Shown here one piece after another: positions 31,504 to 40,291 of a stretch of 64,000 bases of DNA (position 1 is the stretch's first letter; every line of letters starts with the position of its first letter). The position numbers and the translations under genes are program-made. Source of the stretch: Oscillospiraceae bacterium (lineage in GTDB: Bacteria; Bacillota; Clostridia; Oscillospirales; Ruminococcaceae); contig JAAWDH010000041.1 in assembly GCA_022793675.1 (NCBI GenBank), forward strand, positions 214,913 to 278,912. The letters are read 5' to 3'. Below the pieces are notes generated by a model. That model was given only the letters and a program-made list of their open reading frames with translations, ran no database searches and had not been told where the DNA came from.

Positions 31504-33411
31504 TCAGCAGCCTCGGAACAGACTGTTTCGGGCAATAACCTCGATGCGGAAAACGTCCATCGCCTGTTGGACGGCATTTTCATGGCTCCAGAGGAAATCC
31601 AAGAATTCCTGCCAGTGGGCATAGCCTGCCGCAGCGTCATTTTTAGCGCAGCAGATTAAGGCTTTGGCATAGTGGGTCAGATACTGGTCAAATAGCCGCA
31701 GATGTTTAAAGGAAACAGCTTCGCAGCCGTTGGCGGGAGAAGCCGACTCGGCAAGCGCGCGGGCCTTCTGAGCAAGCGGCAGGGCGGCCTCCATCCGTTT
31801 TGCCAAGTCGGGCCGGTCGGCGGGCTCGCCGCGGAACCAGAAATCGGTGTCAAAGCAGCTGGAAACCTCTTCCAGCAGCGCCTGCACCTCGCCGCCCTTT
31901 TCGCCGTAGGCGGCAGCAAAATATTCGCCGGCAATCTGGCCGTAGGTAAGACTGCTGTCCCAGAGCTTCAGCGCCAGCATATAACCAGGCAGGCCGGTGG
32001 GATAGGAAGCCCGCAGCTCCTGACAGCTGAGGATACCGTTAAGCCCCAGCCGCGAAAGCTCGCTGACGTCGCGGTCGATGATTTTGGCGATGGCGCAGTA
32101 GCCGGGGTCGCCGTAATGGGCGCGGCCCATGTAATAATCAAAGTCGAAGCTGTCGGGGGTGAAGCCGTCGCCTTGCAGCTTATCCTGCCAGGCCTTGAGG
32201 CAGGCGAGGTTTTCCTCAATCGAGCGGGGGATCGGCGTTTTGTTCAGCTCATAAGGCGGGGGCGGGCTGCCGGCCTTAAAGTCGGCAAAGGACTGGCTGA
32301 AGGGCCGGGAAATCGGCGCAAACATCAGCACAAAGCGGTCGTGGTTCTCAAGCGTCTCGCTGACTGGCGGGAACAGCAGGTCGAAGTAGAGCAAAAAGAC
32401 GATACGGGTGTCGATGCCTTCCTCGGTGAGGCGGCGGTCCAGCTCGTTTAATAGCAGCAGGTACCAGTCGGTCGGGGATTTTTGGCGGCAGTTCTCGCAC
32501 TCGCAGAAGGAGTGGATGGAATCGGCCAGCCAGAGGTTCAGGTAGCGAACGCCGGGATGGGCTTTTAAGTAACCGACGGCGTAATCGCAGATTTTCTGGC
32601 GGGCAACGGGGTTTGAATAGCAAAGGTTGGTGATGGAGGGGACGCTGTGGAACAGCCCCCGCTCGCCGTCGACCATCGCCAGCAGCGCCCGGTTCTCGTC
32701 GGAGATCTCGATCTCCACCGCGTCCCAGCCTCGGCCCTCAATCCCCAGCGGCTCGCAGGTCCAGCCATGCCCCACCGAATGATGGAGGATGGAACGTAGG
32801 GCGATAGCGTCCCAGATCTGCTCCTCATAGCGGCCAAGCAGGGCGGCGTCAACCTCCTCGGCGTCCAGGTAGGGGTTGCGGTTATGGCTGTACCAGTTTT
32901 TGAGGAAGTTGCTGATGCTCATAAATTGGGTGAAAAAGCTGTTGTAGCCCACCTTGGGCAGCCATTCGATAAAGTCCAGCACATTCTCCACCGAATCGCC
33001 CCCTTCGATGACCGCGCCGCGGTGGCGGAAGGAAGCGGTTTCGCGCAGGGAAAGGGTGATCTGGGCGGAAGGAAGGGCGGGCACTGTCTCGCCGCCCGCG
33101 CCCGGGCGCAGGAAACGGCAGCCCAGCCCCCGCAGCGCCCGATAAACGCCGATCAAAAGGGCGCGGGGGTTGGTGGCAAAGATGCTGCCGCAGCCCTTTT
33201 CAAGGGCAATTTCGACAGCGTCGTCCAGCGCCGGGTCGGCGACGGAAAAACGTTCCGGCGCTGTTTCCAGGCGGATTGCCGGCAACTCTGCCGGGACATT
33301 TTTGGTAAAGACCCCGTAAATCCCGCCGGTCATTTTTTCCAGGTACCGGGCCAGCTCCCGCCCAGCATAAAGCGCCGTGGGATGGGAAGGGGCGATAAGG
33401 ATAGCAGTCAT
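31504..33411 (-). CDS. DUF4838-type glycoside-hydrolase-like protein
   Basis: A 635-residue protein with no signal peptide, so probably cytoplasmic. The N-terminal third resembles the alpha-glucuronidase-type N domain (LYAGRELARYLEKMTGG, NPRALLIGVYRALRGLGCRFL), followed by a TIM-barrel-like region typical of DUF4838: TASFRHRGAVIEGG, EWLPKVGYNSFF, LNLWLADSIHSFCECENCRQ and LNELDRRL. The Cys-x-Cys-x-x-Cys cluster is characteristic. The catalytic acid is not assigned. ATG at 33411 is preferred (AGAGG seven bases upstream) over an ATG five codons earlier without an RBS. It likely cleaves the oligosaccharide imported by the upstream transporter; substrate unknown. Confidence 0.8.
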   Translation of the reverse strand: MTAILIAPSHPTALYAGRELARYLEKMTGGIYGVFTKNVPAELPAIRLETAPERFSVADPALDDAVEIALEKGCGSIFATNPRALLIGVYRALRGLGCRFLRPGAGGETVPALPSAQITLSLRETASFRHRGAVIEGGDSVENVLDFIEWLPKVGYNSFFTQFMSISNFLKNWYSHNRNPYLDAEEVDAALLGRYEEQIWDAIALRSILHHSVGHGWTCEPLGIEGRGWDAVEIEISDENRALLAMVDGERGLFHSVPSITNLCYSNPVARQKICDYAVGYLKAHPGVRYLNLWLADSIHSFCECENCRQKSPTDWYLLLLNELDRRLTEEGIDTRIVFLLYFDLLFPPVSETLENHDRFVLMFAPISRPFSQSFADFKAGSPPPPYELNKTPIPRSIEENLACLKAWQDKLQGDGFTPDSFDFDYYMGRAHYGDPGYCAIAKIIDRDVSELSRLGLNGILSCQELRASYPTGLPGYMLALKLWDSSLTYGQIAGEYFAAAYGEKGGEVQALLEEVSSCFDTDFWFRGEPADRPDLAKRMEAALPLAQKARALAESASPANGCEAVSFKHLRLFDQYLTHYAKALICCAKNDAAAGYAHWQEFLDFLWSHENAVQQAMDVFRIEVIARNSLFRGC

Positions 33412-33455
33412 AGATAAACCTCTCATATTGATCGTAAATTCCGGGCCAGGCTGCC

Positions 33456-33492
33456 AAAAACCCCGCCCGAAAACCAGAGCGAGCGGGGTTTG
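33456..33492 (-). terminator. Terminator after the solute-binding protein gene
   Basis: Minus strand AAACCCCGC ... GCGGGGTTTTTGG. It lies between the SBP gene and the DUF4838 gene inside the operon, so it may reduce read-through and set relative expression of the enzymes. Confidence 0.75.
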
Positions 33493-33556
33493 GCGTCTAG
33501 CCTTTACGCGAGGCAGCCTGGCGCCAAAACAGCTTCAGGCTGGCGTTTTAACAATA

Positions 33557-35215
33557 TTATTTGCCGTAGTAACGGTCGGTGGCATCCTGGTAAATCTGGA
33601 CATAGCGTTCCACGCCCATGGTTTCCAGCTGGGCCAGATAGCCTTCCCATTCGGATTCGATGTCGCCCTGGTTGGTGACCCAGCGGGCCTGCTGCTGCAA
33701 AACGTAATCCTGGAGGGCGGTCTGCAGGGTGGAAAGCTCCTTGCTCTCGTCGTCGGTAAAGAGGACGGGCGGGATGCTCTCTTTGGTCAGGTAGTCGGCG
33801 CTGGATTCCATATAGCTGATCTTCCTGGCCACGTCGGGGGCGGGCTTCAGGGTCGCGTAGAGGTCGGCGGGGATATAGGCAGGGAAGTTGGCGGGCGCGC
33901 CTTTGAAGCGGTAATCGTCCTGGCTCATGCCCTCGGGAGCGATAGCGAACTCGTATTCATAGGCGGCGTCGGTGGATTCAAGCAGCTGCTGGCCAAAGGT
34001 GCCATAGGTGTTCTGCAGCGAATATTCGGGCAGCAGGTTCAAGTCCAGCCAGTAAATCAGCCGTTCGGGGTTCTTGCAGTTTTTGGAGATTACCGAGGTG
34101 GCGCGGCCGGCGATGGGGTTGTTGTTGTAGCGGTAGACGCGGCCGCCGTCGCCGTTGACGTTCTCCAGCGGCTGGCAGTAGCTGTAATCGGGCACACGGT
34201 CGGCGCCGACCACGTTGTCGATCAAAAAGGCGAATAGCGAACCAAGCATGACGGGGTCAGACTTGCCCTTGGCAAACAGCATCGAACGGTCCTGGGTAAA
34301 GCCTTCCACATCCAGCAGCCCCTGGTCGTAAAGCTTTGCAATCCACTTGGTGCCTTCTTTCCAGGCATCGTTGTTGGCGGTGAAGTAGACCTGGCCGTCT
34401 TTGATGTCGAGGCGGTTGGTCTGGTCGCTGGTGCCAAAGGGGAGATAGAGAGAATAAAGGCCGAAATACTGGTGGTTCTGGATAAAGGTGAAGGGGATCT
34501 CATCGGCTTCGCCGTTGCCGTTGGGGTCTTTGGTTTTGAAAGCAACCAGCATCGCCTCAAATTCTTCAACAGTGTTGGGCATTTCCAGCTCGCAGGCGTC
34601 CAGCCACTTGTTGTTGATATACAAGTCGCTGTAAGCGCCCTCGTAGGGCTTTTCATGCCAGAAAGCCAGGCTGTAGTAGTGGCCGTCGCTCAAGGTCATG
34701 AAGGAGCGGACGTTCTCGTCGTCGGCCATGATCTGGTTCATGTTAGGGGTGTATTCAGTATAGTCGTCCAGCGCCAGGAACAGCTTGGTATTGCGCTGGA
34801 TATCGGTATCGCCGAGGATGCCCAACATCACGTCAGGCACGTCGCCGGTAGAAAGGGCCAGGTTCTTTTTCTCAGTCAGGGAGGCATCGGGGACCAGCTC
34901 CCAGGTGATATCGATATTGGCCGCAGCGTTGACTTCATTGACAATATCCATATCTTTAAAGTCGGCGTGCTGGGGGCGGAAACCCGCCATAGCGGTGTAG
35001 GTGAGCTTCTCGGACAGGTCAAGCGGCGCGCCGTCTGTGCCGCTTGCAGAAGAATCGCCGCCGGAGGAAGCCGCCGAGGAAGTAGGGGTGGAAGAAGAAG
35101 TGCCGCTGCTGGAAGAGCTGCTGGAAGAATTGCCGCCGCCGCTGTTGCAGCTAGCCAGCGCAGAGGCGGTCAGGGAAGCCGCCAGGATCAACGTGAGAAT
35201 CTTGGATTTTTTCAT
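33557..35215 (-). CDS. Extracellular solute-binding lipoprotein of Lpl-type sugar importer
   Basis: A 552-residue binding protein. Signal peptide MKKSKILTLILAASLTASALASC with Cys23 as lipidated residue, then a Gly/Ser/Thr linker and a family-1 SBP body (DIVNEVNAAANIDITWELVP, LALSTGDVPDVMLG, KDPNGNGEADEIPFTF, containing an EF-hand-like DPNGNGEADEIP loop). The ATG at 35215 is chosen because GGAGGTCATT precedes it and it opens the signal peptide. Two Lpl permease genes lie upstream on the same strand. Family members bind complex oligosaccharides. Confidence 0.92.
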   Translation of the reverse strand: MKKSKILTLILAASLTASALASCNSGGGNSSSSSSSSGTSSSTPTSSAASSGGDSSASGTDGAPLDLSEKLTYTAMAGFRPQHADFKDMDIVNEVNAAANIDITWELVPDASLTEKKNLALSTGDVPDVMLGILGDTDIQRNTKLFLALDDYTEYTPNMNQIMADDENVRSFMTLSDGHYYSLAFWHEKPYEGAYSDLYINNKWLDACELEMPNTVEEFEAMLVAFKTKDPNGNGEADEIPFTFIQNHQYFGLYSLYLPFGTSDQTNRLDIKDGQVYFTANNDAWKEGTKWIAKLYDQGLLDVEGFTQDRSMLFAKGKSDPVMLGSLFAFLIDNVVGADRVPDYSYCQPLENVNGDGGRVYRYNNNPIAGRATSVISKNCKNPERLIYWLDLNLLPEYSLQNTYGTFGQQLLESTDAAYEYEFAIAPEGMSQDDYRFKGAPANFPAYIPADLYATLKPAPDVARKISYMESSADYLTKESIPPVLFTDDESKELSTLQTALQDYVLQQQARWVTNQGDIESEWEGYLAQLETMGVERYVQIYQDATDRYYGK

Positions 35216-35299
35216 AATGACCTCCAAAAAGCAAAGTGTTTTCAAATTTTATCGAACCCGGCGGAGCAGGATGCCCCACCGGCGCCCTACAGAGAAAGA

Positions 35300-36196
35300 T
35301 TACCCCTTGACCGCGCCAATCATGACGCCCTTGACAAAATATTTCTGGACAAAGGGATAGACGATGAACATCGGCACGCAGGAGATGATAATCAGCACAT
35401 ACTTGAGCATATCCGCCAGCCGCTGGCGTTCGTCCATCGACGAGGCGTCGCCCACCATCGACGAGTCCACCGAGTTCATCAGCAGGATGTTGCGCAGGAT
35501 AATCTGCAGCGGGTAAAGGTCCTTGGTTTTCAGATAAATCAGCGGGTCCATAAAAGCGTTCCACTGGGCGACGGCGTAGAAGAGGACCTCGACCGCGATA
35601 ATCGCCGGCGACAGCGGGATCACCATCGTGAAGAAGAAGCGCAGGTTGGAGCAGCCGTCAATCTGGCTGGCCTCAAGCATCTCGTCGGGGATGCTCGTGG
35701 CGAAGAAGGTGCGGGCAATCAGCATATTGTAGACCCAGACGCAGTTGGGAATGATGACCGCCCAGATGGTGTCGATCATATGCAGGCTGCGCACCACCAT
35801 GTAGGTGGGGATCATGCCGCCGTTGAAGAACATACAGACCATGAAGAAGGTGGTGAAAAGTTTGCGCCCCACCAAGTCCTTACGGCTTAAAACATAGCCG
35901 CTGCTGATGGTCAAAAAGGTGGCGATAACAGTGAAGGAGACGGTGTAGATAATCGAGTTGCGGAAACCTGTCCAGACATCCTTATACTCGAACACCTTTT
36001 CATAACCGGCCATCGTGACCCCTTTGGGCCAGAAGGTGACTTTGCCCAGGTTTACAAGGTTCGGGTCGGAGACCGAAGCGATCAGGATAAACCACAGCGG
36101 GTAAAGGACGATCAGCAGCACAATCCCCAGAAGGAGGTTGTTGACAATCGTAAAGGTGACGTCCGCTTTAGAGCGGCGGATTTTATTTGCTGCCAT
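35300..36196 (-). CDS. lplC: Sugar ABC transporter permease, LplC/MalG-type
   Basis: A 298-residue permease with about six helices, starting MAANKIRRSKADVTF. LplC features: YPLWFILIASVSDPN, GYEKVFEYKDVWTGFRNSIIYT, the coupling loop PDEMLEASQIDGCSNLRFF with the EAA-like motif, and the end VQKYFVKGVMIGAVKG. The ATG at 36196 follows AGGAGGGG; an in-frame ATG six codons earlier lies inside lplB. It works with LplB and the SBP; no ATPase gene is present in the operon. Confidence 0.93.
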   Translation of the reverse strand: MAANKIRRSKADVTFTIVNNLLLGIVLLIVLYPLWFILIASVSDPNLVNLGKVTFWPKGVTMAGYEKVFEYKDVWTGFRNSIIYTVSFTVIATFLTISSGYVLSRKDLVGRKLFTTFFMVCMFFNGGMIPTYMVVRSLHMIDTIWAVIIPNCVWVYNMLIARTFFATSIPDEMLEASQIDGCSNLRFFFTMVIPLSPAIIAVEVLFYAVAQWNAFMDPLIYLKTKDLYPLQIILRNILLMNSVDSSMVGDASSMDERQRLADMLKYVLIIISCVPMFIVYPFVQKYFVKGVMIGAVKG

Positions 36197-36207
36197 AATA
36201 CCCCTCC

Positions 36208-37173
36208 TTACCACAGGCTGTTTTCGCCGCTGCTGAGCTTGCCGGTGACCCAGTTAACGGTGATGATGAAAATCAGGTTGATGACGGTATTGAACAGGCT
36301 CACCGCCGTGGACAGCCCAAAGTCGGAGTTCTGCAAGCCGAATTTGTAAACCAGCGTGGCGATGATCTCGCTCTTCTGGGCATTGAGGGAGTTCTGCATC
36401 AGGAAGGCTTTCTCAAAGCCCATGCTCATAATACGGCCCGCGCCCAAAATGAACAGCACGCAGACGGTGGGCATCAGGAAGGGAATGTCGATATAAAGCA
36501 TCCGTTTGAACTTGGTTGCGCCGTCGACCATAGCGGCCTCGTAATATTCCGGGCTGATACCGGCCAGCGCCGCGATATAGATAATCGCGTTATAGCCGGA
36601 ATTCTGCCAGGTATCCGAGAAGACGTAAATCCATTTGAACAGCCCCGGCTCGCCCATAAAGTTAATCGCGCTGCCGCCGCAAGCCTTGATGATGGCATTG
36701 ATGGGGCCGCTGACTGGGGAGAGGAAGAACTGCAAAATGCCGACCAATACGACCACCGAGATAAAATAAGGGGCGTAGGAGATGGTCTGCACCGTCTTTT
36801 TGTACCAGGCCGTCTCGCACTGGTTCAAGAGCAGCGCGAGGATAATCGGGAAGGGGAAATTGATGAACTGGTTCAAAAACGAAAGGGTGACGGTGTTGAT
36901 AATCGAATCTTTGAACAGCGGATAGGTAAAGAAGCGGCGGAAATTTTCCCAGCCGACCCATTCGCTGCCCCAGATGCCGTCCGCTGGGACAAAGTCCCGG
37001 AACGCAATCTGGACGCCGTACATTGGGACGTACTTAAAAACGATGAAAAAGACGACGGTGGGCAGGATCAGCAGATAAAGGTCCCAGTTCTGGATGATCA
37101 TCCGCTTTTTCCAGCGCCGTTCCCGCGCCTTGGCATCAAGCACGACGCCTGGGACGGCTGCGTTTGATTTCAT
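36208..37173 (-). CDS. lplB: Sugar ABC transporter permease, LplB/MalF-type
   Basis: A 321-residue permease: basic N-terminus, LLILPTVVFFIVFKYVPMYGVQIAFRDF, NSGYNAIIYIAALAGISPEYYEAAMVDGA (EAA coupling loop, the imprint of an MsmX-like ATPase) and the C-terminal WVTGKLSSGENSLW. It ends 11 bases before lplC. RBS AGGAGGGAT precedes the ATG at 37173. Confidence 0.93.
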   Translation of the reverse strand: MKSNAAVPGVVLDAKARERRWKKRMIIQNWDLYLLILPTVVFFIVFKYVPMYGVQIAFRDFVPADGIWGSEWVGWENFRRFFTYPLFKDSIINTVTLSFLNQFINFPFPIILALLLNQCETAWYKKTVQTISYAPYFISVVVLVGILQFFLSPVSGPINAIIKACGGSAINFMGEPGLFKWIYVFSDTWQNSGYNAIIYIAALAGISPEYYEAAMVDGATKFKRMLYIDIPFLMPTVCVLFILGAGRIMSMGFEKAFLMQNSLNAQKSEIIATLVYKFGLQNSDFGLSTAVSLFNTVINLIFIITVNWVTGKLSSGENSLW

Positions 37174-37194
37174 AGGGGGATCCCTCCTTTGGAT

Positions 37195-38457
37195 TTATTT
37201 TCCAAGCATACGGAACATGGTGCGCTTATAAGCCTCCACGCCCTCCTGGTCGAAAGGGTTGATGCCCGCAGTCTTGCCAGAAATGGCGCAGGCGACCATA
37301 AAGAAGTAGAAAAGCTGGCCGAAATAGTATTCGTCAAGCTTGGGAAGGACCACCCTGAAGCAGGGCACGCCGCCCTCGTAATGGGCCTTGACCGTCGCCG
37401 TCTCGGCAGCATGGTTGATATCCACAAAGTCAACGCCGTCGAGATAATCGAACCTGTCGCCGAAACCAGGGTCAGGGGAAACGACGACGCTGCCGTCAGG
37501 CTCCTCAACCGAAATGAAGGTCTCGGTAAGGCTGCGCCGGCCGTCCTGCATATACTGCCCCAACGAATGGAGATCTTCGCTGCAGCTGACCGCCGTTGGG
37601 AAAATGCCCTGCTTCCCTTTGCCCTCGCTTTCGCCGAAAAGCTGCACCCACCATTTGGCAAAATAGTCCAGCTGCGGCTCAAAGGCAGCGAGCACCTCGG
37701 TGTCAAAGCCTTTCCCCTTATAAAGATGCTGGCGGAGGGCGGCATAACAGACAGCGGCGTTGTCGGTATTTTCCAAAAGCATTGCCTTCATCCGCTCCGC
37801 CCCCGCAAGCAGCGCCGGCAGGTCAATGCCCGCAACCGCCATCGGGAACAGCCCCACCGGCGTCAGCACCGAATAGCGCCCGCCCACCGGTACCGGGAAC
37901 TCCAGGAAGGTAAAGCCGTTTTCTTTGGCGATCTCTTCCAGCCTGCTGCCGAAAGTGCCGGTCAGCACCACCCGCTTGGCGATATCCTCCCTGCCGTAGC
38001 GGCGGACAAGGTATTCCCGCAGCACCCGGAAATGGCTGCCAGGCTCCAACGTCTCAAAATTCTTGGCGATTACGTTGATGTAGATTTCCTTTTTGCCGTC
38101 CAGCCCTGTCAGCACCCGGCGCAGCGCCGGTGCGGAAAGGGTGTTGCCGGCATAAAAGACCTCCGGCGTGCCGGGGCGCTGCAGCGCCTTGATGACGGCC
38201 CTGGCGGCCTGGTTGGAACCGCCCACCCCAACAAGCACGAACGCGTCGGCGTTTTCGCGGATCTCTTTTGCCTTCTCCATCATCGCCTGATAGGCGGCAC
38301 CTTGGGGCATCGGGTCAAGCCAGCCCTTGACGTCGGCCTCGGCCCCTAAGTCCCAAAGGCTTTCCTGGGCCTTCAGCGCCTGGGCCTTTACCCCCTCCAG
38401 CGCCGCCTTATCGGCAAACGGCAGCGCCATCGAAAAATCAATACGGATGTCCTTCAA
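37195..38457 (-). CDS. pgi: Glucose-6-phosphate isomerase
   Basis: Interconverts glucose-6-phosphate and fructose-6-phosphate. The 420-residue protein is of the compact bacterial type: FVLVGVGGSNQAARAV (sugar-phosphate loop), VLTGTFGSRLEEIAKENGF, FLEFPVPVGGRYSVLTPVGLFPMA, KGKQGIFPTAVSCSEDLHSLGQ (active-site Glu/His region) and GINPFDQEGVEAYK (catalytic Lys near the end). Its position inside the sugar operon, 21 bases before lplB, suggests hexose-6-phosphate is an intermediate of the pathway. Confidence 0.93.
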   Translation of the reverse strand: MKDIRIDFSMALPFADKAALEGVKAQALKAQESLWDLGAEADVKGWLDPMPQGAAYQAMMEKAKEIRENADAFVLVGVGGSNQAARAVIKALQRPGTPEVFYAGNTLSAPALRRVLTGLDGKKEIYINVIAKNFETLEPGSHFRVLREYLVRRYGREDIAKRVVLTGTFGSRLEEIAKENGFTFLEFPVPVGGRYSVLTPVGLFPMAVAGIDLPALLAGAERMKAMLLENTDNAAVCYAALRQHLYKGKGFDTEVLAAFEPQLDYFAKWWVQLFGESEGKGKQGIFPTAVSCSEDLHSLGQYMQDGRRSLTETFISVEEPDGSVVVSPDPGFGDRFDYLDGVDFVDINHAAETATVKAHYEGGVPCFRVVLPKLDEYYFGQLFYFFMVACAISGKTAGINPFDQEGVEAYKRTMFRMLGK

Positions 38458-38480
38458 TAGATTGTCCCTCCTTAAGCGGC

Positions 38481-39296
38481 CTAGCTGCGTTGGGATTCCA
38501 GGAAATCATGGGCCTTTTTATAACGCCCAAAATCCTGCGCGCCGGTTTCATACTCGACAATCGCCCAGCCGTCAGCGGGCAGATAATCGGACAGGTAGGC
38601 CAGCAGCTTTTTGAAATCGGTCTGCCCGCCGCCCAAATCGGGGTAGAAAGGCGTAGCGGTACCGGCGCTGGGGCCGTAATCCTCCTTAACCGCCGTTTCC
38701 TCGGCAGGCAGGTAGTCAACGCCGGCAAAATCCCGCAGGTGGACGTAAGCAACGCGCCCCCTATTCTCTTCCAGAACCTGGTAGAGGCCGTAGCCGCCCT
38801 TCTGCACCCAGCCTAAGTCAAAAGCGAAGTTCATATCCGGCGCATGGTCGTGCAGGGCCTTGTACATCGCGCCGCCGTTTACTGAAAACTCGGTCGCATG
38901 GTTGTGATAGCCCAGCGTCACCCCCAGCTCCCGGCAGGCCAGCGCCGCGCGGTTCATACCGCGGGCCGCCGAAACGGCGTCCTCGACCGGCTGGCCGGAC
39001 ATGGTCAGGTTCTTATTGGGGAAATCCTGGATAAACCGCGCCGCTTCCAGCACCGCGGCGACCGCCGCGTCGGGGTCGTCCACCCACTGCTGGGTCGGGA
39101 CGCCCACATGGAGGGCGGCCAGCTCAATGCCGGCCTTCTGCAGCGCCTGCTGCAAAAACTCCTTGCGCTCGGTACCAAAAAAGCGCGCCCCCATCTCGAC
39201 CCCTTCAAAGCCGGTCGAAGCCATACCGTCGAGCACGGCCCGGGTCTCGGTGGCAATCCGTTCCCTAAAAAGGACGCAGTGACAACCTAATCTCAT
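38481..39296 (-). CDS. Sugar phosphate isomerase/epimerase (xylose isomerase-like TIM barrel), A
   Basis: A 271-residue AP_endonuc_2 barrel. Visible metal-ligand strands: GFEGVEMGARFF (Glu), VTLGYHNHATEF (His/Glu), NFAFDLGWVQKGG (Asp) and AIVEYETGAQDF (final Glu). The ATG at 39296 is preceded by GGAGGAATAG; longer in-frame openings lack an RBS. Family members act on inositols, keto sugars or sugar phosphates. It is paired in the operon with a second barrel of low similarity. Confidence 0.85.
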   Translation of the reverse strand: MRLGCHCVLFRERIATETRAVLDGMASTGFEGVEMGARFFGTERKEFLQQALQKAGIELAALHVGVPTQQWVDDPDAAVAAVLEAARFIQDFPNKNLTMSGQPVEDAVSAARGMNRAALACRELGVTLGYHNHATEFSVNGGAMYKALHDHAPDMNFAFDLGWVQKGGYGLYQVLEENRGRVAYVHLRDFAGVDYLPAEETAVKEDYGPSAGTATPFYPDLGGGQTDFKKLLAYLSDYLPADGWAIVEYETGAQDFGRYKKAHDFLESQRS

Positions 39297-39374
39297 AAGT
39301 CTATTCCTCCTATAAACAGGGCAAAAGCTGCCAAAAAGCATACCTTTCGGCAGGCTAGGCAAACAAAGTCCGCC

Positions 39375-40280
39375 TTACAGATACTGCGCCAGCTGGTCGC
39401 GGGACTTCAGAAGCCCTTTCTGGATTTTCTCAATAGAGCCGCACCAGACCGGGTCCTCATGCTCGATACTGATCGTACCGTCATAGCCTGCCACCTGCAG
39501 GTCGGAAACAAGCCTTCCCCAGTCCAAGTCGCCGAACCCCGGCAGCCGGTAACGGTACCAGGTGTTATCGTATTCCTTGATGCCCTCGCCGTTGTCGATC
39601 GGATGGTCGAAACGGCGGACGGTATGGAGGATGCCGAACTTTTTCAGCTTTTCCCAGATAATCTCGCAGTCTTTGCCGTGGACATGGAAAATCTTAGAGG
39701 CGAACTGCTCCACCATCGGGTAGGGGTCGATCATCTCCCATACCAGATGGGAGGGGTCGAAGGCCAGGCCGACCATCGGCGAATCCAGCGCTGCAAAAAG
39801 CTTTTCCAGCATATACGGGGAAATCGCTGTGTTGAACATCATCGGGCAAAGCTCAAAAGCCAGCCTGATGCCCTTTCCCTCGGCAAACCCCAGCAGCGGC
39901 TTCATTACCCCGACCACCTCGTCCAAGCAGGACTCCGGATCGTATTTCAGCGCATTTCCGTCCAAAACGATGCGGTCGCTGATGCCAGTCGTGCAGACCA
40001 CCTGCTTCGCGCCGATTTCTGCCGCAAAGGAAATCCGGTCGCGCAGGGCCTTTAAGTGCCCCTCGCCCTCCGTCGGGGAAAGCAGGTTGCGGCAATAGAT
40101 GAAAGTAGAAGGGCGTATGCCGGTTTCAGCGGCGACCTTATCAAAAAGCGCGCGGTCCAGCGGGATCGAAGGGCCGATTTCCAGATCGGAAAAGCCGTTC
40201 CCCGCTGCCCAGGCGGCGATGGCGGACAGGTCGTTCAGCCCCGCCCAAGCAAAACAGTTGGTGATAAATCCAAGCTTCAT
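39375..40280 (-). CDS. Sugar phosphate isomerase/epimerase (xylose isomerase-like TIM barrel), B
   Basis: A 301-residue barrel starting MKLGFITNCFAW. Metal-site strands: GFSDLEIGPSIP, IRLAFELCPMMFN, VGLAFDPSHLVWEMIDP (Asp, His), SKIFHVHGKDCEI and GTISIEHEDPVWCG (final Glu). This pattern resembles the 3-keto-sugar or inosose isomerase group often found next to Gfo/Idh/MocA oxidoreductases, as here (12 bases after that gene). The exact reaction is unknown. Confidence 0.87.
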   Translation of the reverse strand: MKLGFITNCFAWAGLNDLSAIAAWAAGNGFSDLEIGPSIPLDRALFDKVAAETGIRPSTFIYCRNLLSPTEGEGHLKALRDRISFAAEIGAKQVVCTTGISDRIVLDGNALKYDPESCLDEVVGVMKPLLGFAEGKGIRLAFELCPMMFNTAISPYMLEKLFAALDSPMVGLAFDPSHLVWEMIDPYPMVEQFASKIFHVHGKDCEIIWEKLKKFGILHTVRRFDHPIDNGEGIKEYDNTWYRYRLPGFGDLDWGRLVSDLQVAGYDGTISIEHEDPVWCGSIEKIQKGLLKSRDQLAQYL

Positions 40281-40291
40281 AGCGGCCTCCC

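Noticed and set aside
34472..35890. Plus-strand open frame of 472 codons opposite the SBP and lplC genes
   Set aside because: Shadow frame spanning two real genes on the other strand; low-complexity translation.
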